Source: Rhodoplanes serenus (GTDB taxonomy: Bacteria > Pseudomonadota > Alphaproteobacteria > Rhizobiales > Xanthobacteraceae). Taken from it: a DNA stretch of 47,274 nt. Location of the stretch: NCBI GenBank assembly GCA_945897515.1, contig CAMDFO010000033.1, positions 1-47,274 on the forward strand. The letters run 5' to 3'. Shown here piece after piece: positions 1 to 8,305 of this stretch (position 1 is the stretch's first letter; each line of letters starts with the position of its first letter). The translations under genes and the position numbers were made by a program. A model generated the notes under the pieces. The model made no database searches, was not told where the DNA came from, and saw only the letters and a program-made list of their open reading frames with translations.

Positions 1-1
1 G

Positions 2-136
2 ACTTGCACCCAATTCGCCGATGCGACGCTCGGGTTCCTGCGTGAAACAGTTCCTCGGAATTGGCCGGACCTTTGCGATTCAGTCACCGACAATTTCCGC
101 ATCATCAACCCAAAGGATTTTCGGGTTGTGACGTGA
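2..136 (+). CDS. IS630-like transposase, C-terminal fragment cut by the window edge
   Basis: An open frame runs in from the window edge and stops with TGA at 134-136. Its 44 residues include NWPDLCDSVTDNFRIINP followed by KDFRVVT, which resembles the C-terminal tail of IS630-family DDE transposases as I remember that family. The catalytic DDE residues would lie upstream, outside the window. No terminal inverted repeat or TA target duplication could be identified with confidence in 137-210. It may be the end of an intact insertion sequence or a remnant; the window cannot decide. The family name is a recognition from memory of the tail, so it is moderately sure. Confidence 0.5.
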   Translation, partial: TCTQFADATLGFLRETVPRNWPDLCDSVTDNFRIINPKDFRVVT

Positions 137-214
137 ACGGGGTATACAAGAACGTCTATCTGTTTTCGGCCAATCTCCGAATGTGAGCTGAACGACTTCA
201 AAAGACTGCGCGGG

Positions 215-250
215 AAAAAAGTGCGGGGTCTCGTCATCGACGAGACCCCG
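215..250 (-). terminator. Rho-independent terminator of the 23-residue repeat protein gene
   Basis: A perfect 12-bp inverted repeat (224-235 with 239-250, arm CGGGGTCTCGTC) has a 3-nt loop. Read on the minus strand it is followed by a T-run (the A6 at 215-220). It lies 21 bases past the stop codon of the minus-strand gene at 271-3096. On the plus strand it could also stop read-through from the transposase, although that side has only a short T-rich tail. Confidence 0.8.
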
Positions 251-270
251 TTTGCTTTGTCGTGGATCGC

Positions 271-3096
271 TTAGCGGTTCAGTTCCGACTGCTGCAATCC
301 CACCGCCTGCGCCACCCGCGGAACGCGGCGAGCGACCAGGTAGCACACATCCAGGGTGCGCTTGTCGTAGCGCCTCTGGTTCCGCAAGTGGTTCCGCAGC
401 ACCACAATGCAGCGATTGGCGAGCCGGTCGAGATCGGCGGCGCTCAGGCCAGCGAGGCCATCGCCATCGCCTCCGCCGCTGAAGCCGCCGATGGCCACGC
501 CCCCGCCACCGCCGCCACCCTCGCCACCGATAACCGTGGTGTTGGTGGTGTCGCCGCCGGTGTTGATGGTGTCGCCGGGGTTGATGGTGGTGCCTCCGCC
601 GATGACATCGCCACCGATGACCGTGACATCACCCACGCCTGGAAGGCCCGGTGCTCCTGGTTCGCCTGGCAGGCCAGGAAGTCCGGGCAAGCCCGGAAGG
701 CCCGGGAGTCCGGGAAGGCCCTCATCGCCGAGCACGGAGACGATTACCGAGGCGGTCGTATCGCCGGTGCCACCGCTGCCGGTGGTGCCGCCATCCGGTC
801 CGTTGCCGACCCCAACATTTCCGGAAACGTCCGGAGCGGTGCCGGTATCGCCGGTGTTGCTGCCGGTGTTACCGATGCCGACATTGCCCGAGCCGATCTG
901 ATCGCCGGTCGAACCGTCGCCGGTGGTGCTCCCGTTGTTGATCGCGGCCACATTGCCGGAGCCGAGCTGATTGCCCGAACCGGTGTCACCGGTGGGGCTG
1001 TTCGTGTTCAAAGCGGCAATGTTGGCTGCGCCAGCGGAGTCTCCGCTGCCGGTCGTGCCGGTCGGGCTGCCGAGGTTACCGACGGCGACATTGCCCGAGC
1101 CGGCCTGATCGCCCGAGCCGGAGCCGCCAGTAGGGCTGGTGGTGTTGAGCGCTGCCACGTTGCCGGCAACGCCGGAGTCGCCGCTGCCGGATTGGCCCGT
1201 CGGGCTACCGAGGTTACCGACGGCGACGTTGCCCGAGCCGGCCTGGTCGCCCGAGCCGGAGCTGCCGGTGGGGCTGTTGGTGTTGAGTGCTGCGACGTTG
1301 CCGGCAATGCCGGAGTCGCCGCTGCCGGATTGGCCCGTCGGGCTGCCGAGGTTGCCGACGGCGACGTTGCCGGCGCCAAGCTGATCGCCCGAGCCGGAGC
1401 CGCCGGTGAGGCTGTTGGTGTTGAGCGCCGCCACGTTGGCCGCGCCGGCGGTGTCACCGCTTCCGGACTGCCCGGTCGGGCTGCCGAGGTTTGCGACGGC
1501 CGCGTTGGCCGAGCCAAGATTGTTGTCGCCAGACCCGGTGTTGCCGGTGGGGCTGTTCGTGTTGAGCGCAGCAGCATTCACGCCCGCCAAGCCGTTGTCG
1601 CCTGAGCCGGCGTTTCCGGTCGGGCTGCCGGTGTTGAGCGCCGCGACGTTGCCGGCAACGGTCTGATCGCCACTGCCGGTGTTGCCGGTCGGGCTTCCGA
1701 GGTTCGCCACGCCGGCATTGCCGGAAGCGAGCTGATCGCCGCTGCCGGTGTTGCCGGTGGCGCTGCCCCGGTTCAACACGCCGGCGTTGGCGTCCGCGAT
1801 GCCGCTGTCGCCGGAACCGGTGGTGCCGGTCGGGCTTGCGCGATTGAGCACGCCAGCATTTCCGCCGACAAGTTGATCGCCCGAGCCGGTGCTGCCGGTC
1901 GCACTATTTCTGTTCAAGATGCCGACGTTCGTTCCGGCGACTTGGTCGCCGCTCGCGGCGTTGCCGGTCGGGCTCAAAAAGTTGCCCACGCCAGCGTTGG
2001 TCGAAGCCACGCCGTTGTTGCCCGAACCGGTGTCGCCGGTCTGGCTGCCGCGATTCAGCGCGCCGGCATTCGTCGAGGCGAGCTGGTCGCCGCTGCCGGA
2101 GTTGCCGGTGTTGCTGTTGCGATTGAGCGCGCCCGCATTGGTCGACGCGACGCCGCTGTCGCCGGTGCCGGTGTTGCCGACGTTGCTCGAATTCAGCACG
2201 TTCGCATTGGTCGACGCGATGCCCTGGTCGCCCGATCCGGTATTTCCGGTGTTGGTGCCGGGCGCGTTCAACGCGCTGATATTAGTCGAGGCCACGCCGT
2301 TGTTGCTGGCGCTGTTGCCGGTGTTGTTGCCGGTTGAATTCAGCGCGCTGACATTGGTCGAGGCGATGCCCCCTTGCTGCGCGGTGTCGCCCGTGGTTGT
2401 GCCTGGCTTGTTGAGCAGGCTGGCGTCCGTCGACACCAGCGGGGTCGTCGCACCATTGCCGGTGCGAACGCGGACCGCCGGGTTCGAAGCGTTGCCGACG
2501 GTGATCGTCCGCTGGCCGATCGTCGCGGTGGTCACTCTGCCAACGCGGGCCGAGACCGCCTTGGTGCGGTTCTTCAGCGATTTTGCAACGCGCGACGAAC
2601 GTGGCTGGACGCTTTCGTTCACGGTGCGCGTGACGCGCTGTCCGCGCACGTTCACGCCGCGGGTGATCGTTCCGATTTGACGGTTGCCGAAATTGACTCC
2701 GCCCGAGAAGAAATTGGAGCCCGAAAAGCCTCCGGTCGAACCGCCGCCGACTCCACCGGTGAGCCCACCCAGTCCGCCACCGCCACCCACTCCGCCACCA
2801 CCGATGCTGCCGATGCCGCCACCGACCGCACCGCCGCCACCGCCAACTGCGCCGCCAATGCCACCGACCGCGCCGCCGACGCCGCCACCAATGCTCCCAA
2901 CCGCTGCGCCACCAACGCCTCCAGTTCCAACACTGGTTCCGCCAACGGACACCGACACACCTCCGCCGCCAACGCTAACGCCGACCGGGCCGGCAAAGCT
3001 GGGCGCGGTCAAAGCTGTGGTGAGGCAAAGCGCCGTGATTCCCGCGCGCAGGGTCGATCCCAACTCCACGCGAGCCGCATTCTTACGAATTGTCAT
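271..3096 (-). CDS. Large secreted repeat protein with collagen-like segment
   Basis: A 941-residue protein. The start at 3096 (MTIRKN) is chosen because GGTGGGAG sits 6-7 nt upstream and a signal peptide with an SFA-G cleavage site follows; the open frame continues upstream without a better start. Order of parts: signal peptide (about 1-35), Gly/Val/Ser-rich region (about 36-110), a basic linker, about 24 repeats of 23 residues (about 221-780) of the form NVAALNTNSPTGSSGSGDQ plus a few residues, a Gly-Leu-Pro collagen-like run (793-820), a Gly-rich stretch, and a non-repetitive C-terminal domain of about 60 residues with two cysteines and many arginines. No catalytic motif is visible. An exported surface or matrix protein is an inference. 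The C-terminal domain might anchor or assemble it. A perfect terminator follows. I do not recognise a named family. Confidence 0.85.
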   Translation of the reverse strand: MTIRKNAARVELGSTLRAGITALCLTTALTAPSFAGPVGVSVGGGGVSVSVGGTSVGTGGVGGAAVGSIGGGVGGAVGGIGGAVGGGGGAVGGGIGSIGGGGVGGGGGLGGLTGGVGGGSTGGFSGSNFFSGGVNFGNRQIGTITRGVNVRGQRVTRTVNESVQPRSSRVAKSLKNRTKAVSARVGRVTTATIGQRTITVGNASNPAVRVRTGNGATTPLVSTDASLLNKPGTTTGDTAQQGGIASTNVSALNSTGNNTGNSASNNGVASTNISALNAPGTNTGNTGSGDQGIASTNANVLNSSNVGNTGTGDSGVASTNAGALNRNSNTGNSGSGDQLASTNAGALNRGSQTGDTGSGNNGVASTNAGVGNFLSPTGNAASGDQVAGTNVGILNRNSATGSTGSGDQLVGGNAGVLNRASPTGTTGSGDSGIADANAGVLNRGSATGNTGSGDQLASGNAGVANLGSPTGNTGSGDQTVAGNVAALNTGSPTGNAGSGDNGLAGVNAAALNTNSPTGNTGSGDNNLGSANAAVANLGSPTGQSGSGDTAGAANVAALNTNSLTGGSGSGDQLGAGNVAVGNLGSPTGQSGSGDSGIAGNVAALNTNSPTGSSGSGDQAGSGNVAVGNLGSPTGQSGSGDSGVAGNVAALNTTSPTGGSGSGDQAGSGNVAVGNLGSPTGTTGSGDSAGAANIAALNTNSPTGDTGSGNQLGSGNVAAINNGSTTGDGSTGDQIGSGNVGIGNTGSNTGDTGTAPDVSGNVGVGNGPDGGTTGSGGTGDTTASVIVSVLGDEGLPGLPGLPGLPGLPGLPGEPGAPGLPGVGDVTVIGGDVIGGGTTINPGDTINTGGDTTNTTVIGGEGGGGGGGVAIGGFSGGGDGDGLAGLSAADLDRLANRCIVVLRNHLRNQRRYDKRTLDVCYLVARRVPRVAQAVGLQQSELNR
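637..720 (-). repeat. Collagen-like Gly-X-Y run within the repeat protein
   Basis: Residues 793-820 of the repeat protein read as nine uninterrupted Gly-X-Y triplets plus a closing Gly, mainly Gly-Leu-Pro, with Gly-Glu-Pro and Gly-Ala-Pro near the end. Nine triplets are few for a stable triple helix without hydroxyproline, so a short trimerising or spacer role is only an inference. The DNA is a 9-bp tandem repeat and could vary in copy number by slippage. Confidence 0.85.
750..2432 (-). repeat. Tandem 69-bp (23-residue) coding repeats, about 24 copies
   Basis: The unit begins with N-(V/A)-(A/G)-x-(L/G)-N, continues with S-P-T-G, then G-S-G-D-(Q/S/N), and is 22-25 residues long. Central copies alternate between two versions, NVAALNTNSPTG and NVAVGNLGSPTG, giving a higher-order period of 46 residues (138 bp) and pointing to recent duplication of two-unit blocks. 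Outer copies have diverged further. The regular Asn and Gly spacing suggests a beta-solenoid or beta-roll fold, which is inferred and not shown. Confidence 0.85.
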
Positions 3097-3312
3097 GACA
3101 ATCTCCCACCGGAGGCCCGTTTTCGGGTCCTCGCTCAAGTCCACCGTCTGGTAACCAAACGAAAAACGACAATTGGTTGTTCCCGCCACCAAAGGAGCTA
3201 TTTCAACCTGCGGGCGTGGAACGAAAGTCCGCGCGAATGCGCGGAAGCGCACGTACCGTTGCCGGTGGTGGGAAATGCTCTGAAAATGGGCCTTAGCGAC
3301 GTCGTGCCGGCG

Positions 3313-5040
3313 TCAGTGGCCGGCCGCCAATGCGCCGCGGGTGCGAGTATCCGCCGCACCGATCAAGCCAGCGGGCGCGACCTGGATCGAATTGGCTGAC
3401 GTGCCGGGTGCTCGCGGCGTCACGCGGTGGCCGCGTGCTTCTAGCGCCTTCACCAATGCTGGGGGAACGCCGCGCTCCACACCGACCTCGTCCGGCACCC
3501 ATTGATGATGCAGCCGGGGGGCGGTGACTGCGTCGGCGATGGTCATGCCGTGGTCGAGGACGTTGATCGTCACTTGCAAGACCGCGGTGATGATCCGGCT
3601 GCCGCCTGGCGAGCCGGTCACCAACAGCGGCTTGCCGTCTTTCAGTACGATGGTCGGCGTCATCGACGACAGCGGCCGCTTGCCCGGCCCCGGTGCGTTG
3701 GCGGTGTCGAGCCCGATCAAGCCGAACGCATTCGGCGCGCCGGGTTTGGCGGCGAAATCGTCAAGCTCGTTGTTGAGCAGGATGCCGGTGCCGCCGGCAA
3801 CCATGCCGACGCCGTAGCTCAGGTTGAGCGTGTAGGTGTTGGAGACCGCGTTGCCGAAGCGATCGACAACGGAATAGTGCGTGGTGTTGTCGCTTTCGAA
3901 GCGGACCGGGTCGACAGCGTTGAGTTCGCCGGCCGGGCGCGCTTGCTTCGGATCGATGGTGGCGCGCTGTGCTGCGGCATACTTTTTCGAGATCAGCCCC
4001 GCGACCGGCACCTTCACGGCGTCGGGATCGCCGAGGAACTTCGCGCGATCCGCATAGGCGCGCTTCATCGCCTCGACGATGAGATGAAGCGAGTCCGGAT
4101 CGTTGGCCTTCAGCGTGTCGTGTTCAAGCATGTTAAGCATCGCGATCAGCATCACGCCGCCGGAGGACGGCGGCGGCATCGAAACGATGTCGTGACCGCG
4201 ATAGGTGCCGCGCAGCGGGGTGCGCTCGACAGCGCGATAGTTCCTCAGGTCGTCGCGCGTCATCAGGCCGCCGGCGCCGCGCACGGCGGCGACGATCCGC
4301 TCCGCGATCGGCCCCTGATAGAACGCGCGCGGCCCCCCGCGGGCGATCGCCTGCAGCGAAGCGGCAAGGTCGCGCTGCACCAGCGTATCGCCTGGCGCCA
4401 GCGGCGCGCCGTTGGGTTTGAGGAAAATCTTCGCCGATGCGGGAAAGCGTGCGAACCGCGCCGCCGCGGACGGCAGCGAGTCCGCGATGTCGGTGGTGAC
4501 CGGGATGCCGTCCCGCGCCAGCGCAATCGCCGGCCGGATCAGCGCGGCCAGCGAGAATTTGCCGGAGCCATATTTCTCAAGCGCCAGCGCCAGCGCCAGC
4601 CCGGCCACGGTGCCGGGCACGCCGACCGCCAGCCCGGTCTCGCGCGACTTTTTCGGATCGGCTTCGCCGCGTTCGTCGAGATAGGTGGTTTGCGTGGTCG
4701 CGGCCGGCGCGGTCTCGCGGTAGTCGATGGCGAATTGCTGATTGCGGCGCGCCAGGTGGATGACCATGAACCCGCCGCCGCCGATGTTGCCGGCGCGCGG
4801 ATAGGTCACGGCGAGTGCAAAGCCGACCGCGACTGCAGCGTCGACCGCGTTGCCGCCGCGCTTGAGCACCTCGACGCCGATGCGCGTGGCGATTGCCTCC
4901 TGGGCGACCACCATGCCGTGGCGGGCGGTCACCGCCTGCGCCGGCGGAAATTCGGCGGCGCCGCGTTGCGCATGGGCGTGGGCCACCACGGATGCGGTCA
5001 GCAGCAGGGCAACGAGTGCGTGAAGGGCCGTTCGGATCAC
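3313..5040 (-). CDS. ggt: Gamma-glutamyltransferase, periplasmic
   Basis: 575 residues, the usual size for bacterial GGT. It hydrolyses or transfers the gamma-glutamyl group of glutathione and related peptides in the periplasm. A signal peptide (about 1-24, ending AHA) is visible. The substrate-binding Arg is R108 in DYRET. The precursor cleaves itself before T386 in NTTHYS, which becomes the N-terminal nucleophile of the small subunit; the serine pair in PLSSM is S457-S458 and the oxyanion loop GSPGG follows at 475-479. All key residues are present, so it should be active. It is divergent from the Bug receptor gene at 5117 across a 76-bp gap. No partner gene on its own strand is close enough to suggest an operon. 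Confidence 0.95.
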   Translation of the reverse strand: MIRTALHALVALLLTASVVAHAHAQRGAAEFPPAQAVTARHGMVVAQEAIATRIGVEVLKRGGNAVDAAVAVGFALAVTYPRAGNIGGGGFMVIHLARRNQQFAIDYRETAPAATTQTTYLDERGEADPKKSRETGLAVGVPGTVAGLALALALEKYGSGKFSLAALIRPAIALARDGIPVTTDIADSLPSAAARFARFPASAKIFLKPNGAPLAPGDTLVQRDLAASLQAIARGGPRAFYQGPIAERIVAAVRGAGGLMTRDDLRNYRAVERTPLRGTYRGHDIVSMPPPSSGGVMLIAMLNMLEHDTLKANDPDSLHLIVEAMKRAYADRAKFLGDPDAVKVPVAGLISKKYAAAQRATIDPKQARPAGELNAVDPVRFESDNTTHYSVVDRFGNAVSNTYTLNLSYGVGMVAGGTGILLNNELDDFAAKPGAPNAFGLIGLDTANAPGPGKRPLSSMTPTIVLKDGKPLLVTGSPGGSRIITAVLQVTINVLDHGMTIADAVTAPRLHHQWVPDEVGVERGVPPALVKALEARGHRVTPRAPGTSANSIQVAPAGLIGAADTRTRGALAAGH

Positions 5041-5116
5041 GCCGCGAGCCTATCCGAAGCCGGGTCCTGGTGGTACCGTTTGCGCGCGACAATAGAAAAT
5101 CTGGGGAGGGACGATC

Positions 5117-6100
5117 ATGCTGACGCGCCGCCGAACGCTCGCCGTGCTTGCCGCCACGGGCGCAGCGCTGGCTTTCACATCGGCTCCGGCTTCGAGCCAG
5201 AATTTCACCAAGCAGGTCCACATCATCGTGCCGTACGGGCCGGGCGGCACGTCCGATATCCTGGCGCGCCTGATCGGGCCGAAACTGTCGGCGGCGATCG
5301 GCCAGCCGGTGATCGTCGAGAACAAGCCGAGCGCGTCAGGCAATATCGGCGCCGACTACGTGGCCAAGCAGGCCGGCGACGGCCACACCCTGCTGATCAC
5401 CGACGTCGGCACGCTCTCGACCCAGCCCAACCTGGTGCGCAAGCTTTCGTTCGATGTGCAGAAGGACCTGGTGCCGGTCGGCATGGTGATGTTCTCGCCG
5501 TATTGTTTCGCGGTGCATCCCTCGCTGCCGGTGAGCACGTTCGCCGAGCTGGTTGCCTACGACAAGGCCAACCCCGGCAAGCTCAACGTCGGCAACTCGG
5601 GTGTCGGCTCGGTCCAGCATCTGCTGGCGATCGTGATCGCCAAGAAGTACGGGCTGAAATGGGGCATGGTGCCCTATCGCGGCGGTGCACCGGCGGTTCG
5701 TGCCGTGGTGTCGAACGAGAGCAACGTGATTTTCAACGGCGCGCTCGCGACCATGCCGTTCGTCAAGCAGGGCCAGCTCAAGGGCATCGCGGTGTCGGGT
5801 GACAAACGGCTGCCCGGCCTGCCGGACCTGCCGAACTTCAAAGAGCTCGACATGCCGATCGTGGAGGTCGGCTCGTGGCAGGGCTTCCTCGCCAGCAAGG
5901 GCACACCGCCCGCGATGGCGGCGCGGCTCAACGCCGAGATCAAGAAGATTTTGGCGATGCCGGAAATCGCCAACAAGATCGTCGAGCTGGGCGGCGAGGT
6001 CCGCACCGATACGCCGGAGCAGTTCGGCGCGTGGATCGCCAAGGCGATCCAGGATTGGGGCGCGGTGGTGAAGGCCGAGGGGATACAGGTCGACGGTTGA
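5117..6100 (+). CDS. Bug-family (TctC) substrate-binding receptor of the adjacent TTT transporter
   Basis: 327 residues with a signal peptide ending near ASS-QNF. The Bug fold is shown by YGPGGTSDILARLI (about residues 40-53), a VIVENKPSASGN block and a VPYRGGAP block, all standard in this family. Bug receptors bind small carboxylates in the periplasm and deliver them to TctAB membrane subunits. GGGGAGGG lies about 7 nt before the ATG. tctB and tctA follow on the same strand, so this is the cognate receptor of a full tripartite tricarboxylate transporter. The ligand cannot be read from the sequence. A 127-bp gap with two hairpins separates it from tctB. Confidence 0.92.
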   Translation: MLTRRRTLAVLAATGAALAFTSAPASSQNFTKQVHIIVPYGPGGTSDILARLIGPKLSAAIGQPVIVENKPSASGNIGADYVAKQAGDGHTLLITDVGTLSTQPNLVRKLSFDVQKDLVPVGMVMFSPYCFAVHPSLPVSTFAELVAYDKANPGKLNVGNSGVGSVQHLLAIVIAKKYGLKWGMVPYRGGAPAVRAVVSNESNVIFNGALATMPFVKQGQLKGIAVSGDKRLPGLPDLPNFKELDMPIVEVGSWQGFLASKGTPPAMAARLNAEIKKILAMPEIANKIVELGGEVRTDTPEQFGAWIAKAIQDWGAVVKAEGIQVDG

Positions 6101-6110
6101 TGATGTGTTT

Positions 6111-6214
6111 GTCCCGGGCGCAACGCAGCACCTCTTGGTGATGCGTTGCAGACCCGGGACCCAGCTTCTTCCAAGTAACCGGGGTCCCGGGTCTCGCTTG
6201 CGCTCGCCCGGGAC
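6111..6214. repeat. Two GC-rich hairpins in the receptor-tctB gap
   Basis: The first hairpin (6111-6160) has outer arms GTCCCGGG / CCCGGGAC and inner arms GCAACGCAGCACC / GGTGATGCGTTGC with one mismatch around a 4-nt loop. The second (6184-6214) has arms GTCCCGGG / CCCGGGAC around a 15-nt loop. They look like REP-type intergenic elements of another subfamily than the TCATGCCCGGG units elsewhere in the window. Inside a transporter operon they could stabilise the upstream message or reduce read-through into tctBA, so that receptor exceeds permease; that is inference. Confidence 0.75.
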
Positions 6215-6227
6215 ACGAGACCGCGCC

Positions 6228-6674
6228 ATGACCCTCCGTCTCAACGTTCCCGATCTCGCGTTCGCCGCATTCCTCGTTGCGCTCGGCGCGTTCGCATTCG
6301 CGCTGGCGAGCGAGCTTTCGGTCGGCACCGCGGCCGCGATGGGAGCCGGCTATGTGCCGCGCGGGCTGGCGGCGATCGTCATGATCTATGGCGCGGTGCT
6401 CGGCGTGCGCGCGATGTTCGTCGGCCGCCAGCCGTTTCCGGCCGTTGCGTGGCGTCCGGCGCTGCTGATCGCGGCCGCGGTCGCGCTGTTCGCGGTGCTG
6501 CTGCCGCGTGTCGGGCTTGCGATCACCAGCATCGCGGTTGTGCTCTGCGCGGGGTTAGCGTCCTACGACGTGCGGCTGCGCGAGAATGCGGTGCTGGCGG
6601 TAGCGCTCGCGATCTTCTCGGTGCTGCTGTTCGTCTCGGCGCTCGGGCTGCCGATCCCGGTGTGGCCGCAGTAG
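6228..6674 (+). CDS. tctB: Tripartite tricarboxylate transporter small membrane subunit TctB
   Basis: 148 residues, the normal TctB size. The start at 6228 (MTLRLNVPDL) is preferred over the upstream ATG at 6105, because the intervening frame crosses two repeat hairpins and reads as arginine-rich nonsense. Four hydrophobic segments are visible (about residues 10-28, 42-60, 74-95 and 110-140), as expected for this poorly conserved family. TctB is the small, essential membrane partner of TctA. tctA begins 10 bases after its stop, so the two are surely co-transcribed. Confidence 0.88.
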   Translation: MTLRLNVPDLAFAAFLVALGAFAFALASELSVGTAAAMGAGYVPRGLAAIVMIYGAVLGVRAMFVGRQPFPAVAWRPALLIAAAVALFAVLLPRVGLAITSIAVVLCAGLASYDVRLRENAVLAVALAIFSVLLFVSALGLPIPVWPQ

Positions 6675-6684
6675 GCAAGGGCGC

Positions 6685-8184
6685 ATGGACCTGATCGCCA
6701 ATCTCGCCACCGGCTTCGCGGTCGCGCTCACCCCGGCCAACATCGGCTTCTGCCTGCTCGGCGCGCTGATCGGCACGCTGGTCGGCGTGCTGCCGGGCAT
6801 CGCGCCGATCACCACCATCGCGATCCTGCTGCCGTTCACGTTCTCGCTGCCGCCGGCGTCGTCGCTGATCATGCTGGCCGGCATCTTCTACGGCGCGCAG
6901 TACGGCGGCTCGACCACCGCGATCCTGGTCAACGTGCCGGGCGAATCCTCGGCCATCGTCACCTGTCTCGACGGCCACCAGATGGCCAAGCAGGGCCGCG
7001 CCGGGCCGGCGCTGGCGATTGCCGCCATTGCGTCGTTCGTCGCCGGCACGTTCGCCACCGTGGTGATCGCGACCGCCAGCGCGCCGCTGACCTGGCTGGC
7101 GCTGAAGTTCAACGCCGCCGAATACTTCAGCCTGATGGTGCTGGGCCTGACGGGCGCGGTGGTGTTGGCGCACGGCGCGCCCGAGAAGGCGGTGGCGATG
7201 GTGCTGGTCGGGCTGCTGCTCGGCCTCGTCGGCATCGACGTCAACACCGGCGCTCCGCGCATGACCATGGATATCGCCGATCTTGGCGACGGCATCGGCT
7301 TCGTGCCGATCGCCATCGGGCTGTTCGGCATAGCCGAGCTTGCGGTCACGCTCGGCCGTCCGCAGGACCGCAGCCTGCTGGCGGTCAAGATCAGCAACCT
7401 GATGCCGAGCCGGACCGAGATCCGCCAGTGCATCCCCGCCATGATCCGCGGCACTGTGCTCGGCTCGGTGCTCGGCGTGCTGCCGGGCGGCGGCGCGGCG
7501 CTGTCGTCGTTCGCAGCCTATGCGGTCGAGAAGAAATGGTCGCGCACGCCGGAGCGCTTCGGCCGCGGCGCGATCGAAGGCGTCGCCGCGCCGGAGGCCG
7601 CCAACAACGCTGGCGCGCAGACCAGCTTCATTCCGCTGCTGACCCTCGGCATCCCGGGCAACGCCATCATGGCGCTGATGGTCGGCGCGATGATGATCCA
7701 GGGCGTGCAGCCCGGACCGCAGGTGATGACCGCGCAGCCGCAATTGTTCTGGGGCGTGATCGCGTCGATGTGGCTCGGCAACCTGATGCTGATCGTGCTC
7801 AACCTGCCGATGATCGGGCTGTGGGTGTCGCTGCTGCGTGTGCCCTATCGCCTGATGTTTCCGGCCATCGTGCTGTTCTGCTGCATTGGCACCTACTCGG
7901 TCGGCAACACGGTGTTCGACATCTGGGTGATGCTGCTGTTCGGCGCGGTCGGAGTGTTCTTCTACAAGGTGGGGGCGGAGCCGGCGCCGTTCATTCTCGG
8001 CTTCATCCTCGGTCCGCTGATGGAGGAGAACTTCCGCCGCGCGATGTATTTGTCGCGCGGCGATCCGATGGTGTTCGTCGAGCGGCCGATCAGTGCGCTG
8101 CTGCTGGCGATGGCGTTGGGGTTACTGGTGATCCTGGTGCTGCCGGCGGTAAAGCGGAAGCGCGAAGAGGTGTTCAAGGAGTGA
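6685..8184 (+). CDS. tctA: Tripartite tricarboxylate transporter large permease TctA
   Basis: 499 residues with about 11-12 hydrophobic segments, the usual TctA size and shape. The conserved glycine/proline loop GVLPGIAPITTIAILLP lies near residues 34-50, and its internal-repeat counterpart GVLPGGGAALSSF lies near 265-277, the twofold pattern typical of TctA permeases. YGGSTTAILVNVPGE near residues 72-86 is also characteristic. The protein carries the receptor-bound carboxylate across the inner membrane using an ion gradient (family knowledge). It is last in the receptor-tctB-tctA operon. It is the only permease of its kind in the window and may serve other Bug receptors too (inference). Confidence 0.95.
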   Translation: MDLIANLATGFAVALTPANIGFCLLGALIGTLVGVLPGIAPITTIAILLPFTFSLPPASSLIMLAGIFYGAQYGGSTTAILVNVPGESSAIVTCLDGHQMAKQGRAGPALAIAAIASFVAGTFATVVIATASAPLTWLALKFNAAEYFSLMVLGLTGAVVLAHGAPEKAVAMVLVGLLLGLVGIDVNTGAPRMTMDIADLGDGIGFVPIAIGLFGIAELAVTLGRPQDRSLLAVKISNLMPSRTEIRQCIPAMIRGTVLGSVLGVLPGGGAALSSFAAYAVEKKWSRTPERFGRGAIEGVAAPEAANNAGAQTSFIPLLTLGIPGNAIMALMVGAMMIQGVQPGPQVMTAQPQLFWGVIASMWLGNLMLIVLNLPMIGLWVSLLRVPYRLMFPAIVLFCCIGTYSVGNTVFDIWVMLLFGAVGVFFYKVGAEPAPFILGFILGPLMEENFRRAMYLSRGDPMVFVERPISALLLAMALGLLVILVLPAVKRKREEVFKE

Positions 8185-8305
8185 AGGCCAAATTCTGCAA
8201 CCATGCGCATCCACCGAATTGATCGAGATCAAATCGGCAGCGCCCAATTCCGGCACATGATTTCGCGACCGTACTTTCCCGACCCTGGATAATAGCGAGG
8301 TTGAT

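Noticed and set aside
262..1605. 447-residue plus-strand frame with repeated Ala/Gly/Val text
   Set aside because: It is the mirror of the 69-bp repeats of the minus-strand gene, has no Shine-Dalgarno, no signal peptide and stops without a domain boundary.
750..2432. Regularly spaced repeats as a CRISPR array
   Set aside because: The 69-bp units abut with no unique spacers, drift gradually, and translate as a continuous protein.
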